A stretch of 64,000 bases of DNA, from NCBI GenBank assembly GCA_946811695.1, contig OX328126.1, positions 89,829,577 to 89,893,576 on the forward strand, read 5' to 3'. The position numbers and the translations under genes were made by a program. This DNA comes from Gonocerus acuteangulatus. Taxonomy: Eukaryota > Arthropoda > Insecta > Hemiptera > Coreidae. Position 1 is the first letter of the stretch. Every line of letters begins with the position of its first letter. The notes beneath the pieces were generated by a model. That model did no database searches. It was not told the DNA's origin and saw nothing but the letters and a program-made list of their open reading frames with translations. Shown here in pieces: positions 63,285 through 64,000 of the stretch.

Positions 63285-63961
63285 CTGAAAAACAAAACAA
63301 AAAAAAACTTTTATTTTGACGTTAATTATTACTTTTTCATGAGAGAAACACTTTATTTACAGAAGGCACATATTATATTGAGAAAACACAATACAAAATA
63401 AAATGTTTGTATAATAAACAAATATAATATTTATTGTAGTTTGAAGCAATTTTTAAATAATCAAGATCTGCAAATTCAAATATTACAGATAATATGTATG
63501 ATTTCATGATAATATTCGATGATATGATATGAACCCACTCTCGTCCTTCTGATCTTGTTATTTGCCATAAATCAAATAACAAAAAAATAAAAACAAAAAT
63601 AAATGAAGAAAAAATGTCATGAATGAATGAATTAAATAAATATATTTTTCTTCTAAAAAGTACATAATTTTCTCTAACAAAAATTAATTCAAATTTACAA
63701 AAAGCTTGGGCAAGATCTATCAGCTGTAGTGGTAATTTACAGACACAGAGTAACAGAGTATTGAAGGAGAACCATACAAAAAGAACAAAAGGATCTATTT
63801 CATAGTGTTATTTTTTTATCGTTTTGAAGGGTGTATTCAACCACGGGAGGTCATGGGCGCCCAAAGAAAGGAAGGAACCTCTTAAATCAATCTTAAATAT
63901 ATTGTTTTAATTTTATTATGGAAAATGAAAAATTGAATTCAAGCTTCCTCCTCCGTCTTCA

Positions 63962-63962
<1 letters not shown>
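63285..63962. other. Intron or upstream DNA of the LRR gene
   Basis: AT-rich with no exon recognised. The frame at 63373-63582 has no domain. Confidence 0.4.

Positions 63963-64000
<38 letters not shown>
63963..64000. repeat. Poly-A run at the window end
   Basis: Uninterrupted A run of 38 bases truncated by the window. It could be a retroposon tail. Confidence 0.9.

Overview
This is a eukaryotic (metazoan, most likely arthropod) genomic window. The signs are spliced exons with GT/AG borders, tRNA-derived SINEs, many nested transposons, long (TA)n microsatellites and AT-rich intergenic DNA. No bacterial operon and no clear rRNA or functional tRNA gene was seen. The species was not identified.

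Layout. 1-24.6 kb is repeat-dominated host DNA. It holds SINE, MITE and pogo-type remnants, a 3.6 kb array of a 61-bp satellite (7007-10609), a 5'-truncated Penelope-like element between 360-bp inverted repeats that carry hammerhead-ribozyme motifs (16523-18318), a 774-bp palindrome (18637-19410) and a 44-bp minisatellite (19691-20858).

24624-40422 is a complete Maverick/Polinton (adintovirus-like) element of 15.8 kb. It has ~200/230-bp terminal inverted repeats and a perfect 6-bp target duplication, TATGCA. It carries a retroviral-type integrase with chromodomain, protein-primed-type family B DNA polymerase, packaging ATPase, adenain-like protease, candidate double-jelly-roll major capsid protein, minor capsid (penton) protein, a pVI-like membrane-active protein, a PLA2-domain virion protein, a BRO-N protein, an SSB-like protein, zinc-ribbon/SAP proteins, a coiled-coil protein and a repeat protein. 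All frames are open, so the insertion looks young. Genes run leftward on the left half and rightward on the right half, diverging from a 24-bp intergenic promoter between the ATPase and the penton gene. Most starts sit in a shared TAATAAATGGA motif. The protease frame lacks a plausible AUG at its real N-terminus and lies -1 to the pVI-like gene across a run of twelve A, which suggests a slippage-dependent fusion.

40.4-57 kb is again host repeats: a second pogo copy, SINEs, a gag fragment, a LINE remnant, a MITE nested in a SINE with an 8-bp duplication, and a collapsed PIF/Harbinger element with MADF and transposase first exons and a hexamer minisatellite.

57.6-63.3 kb holds the 3' part of a minus-strand host gene. 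Four phase-compatible exons encode a leucine-rich-repeat, single-pass membrane protein whose 5' end lies beyond the window. The window ends in a poly-A run.
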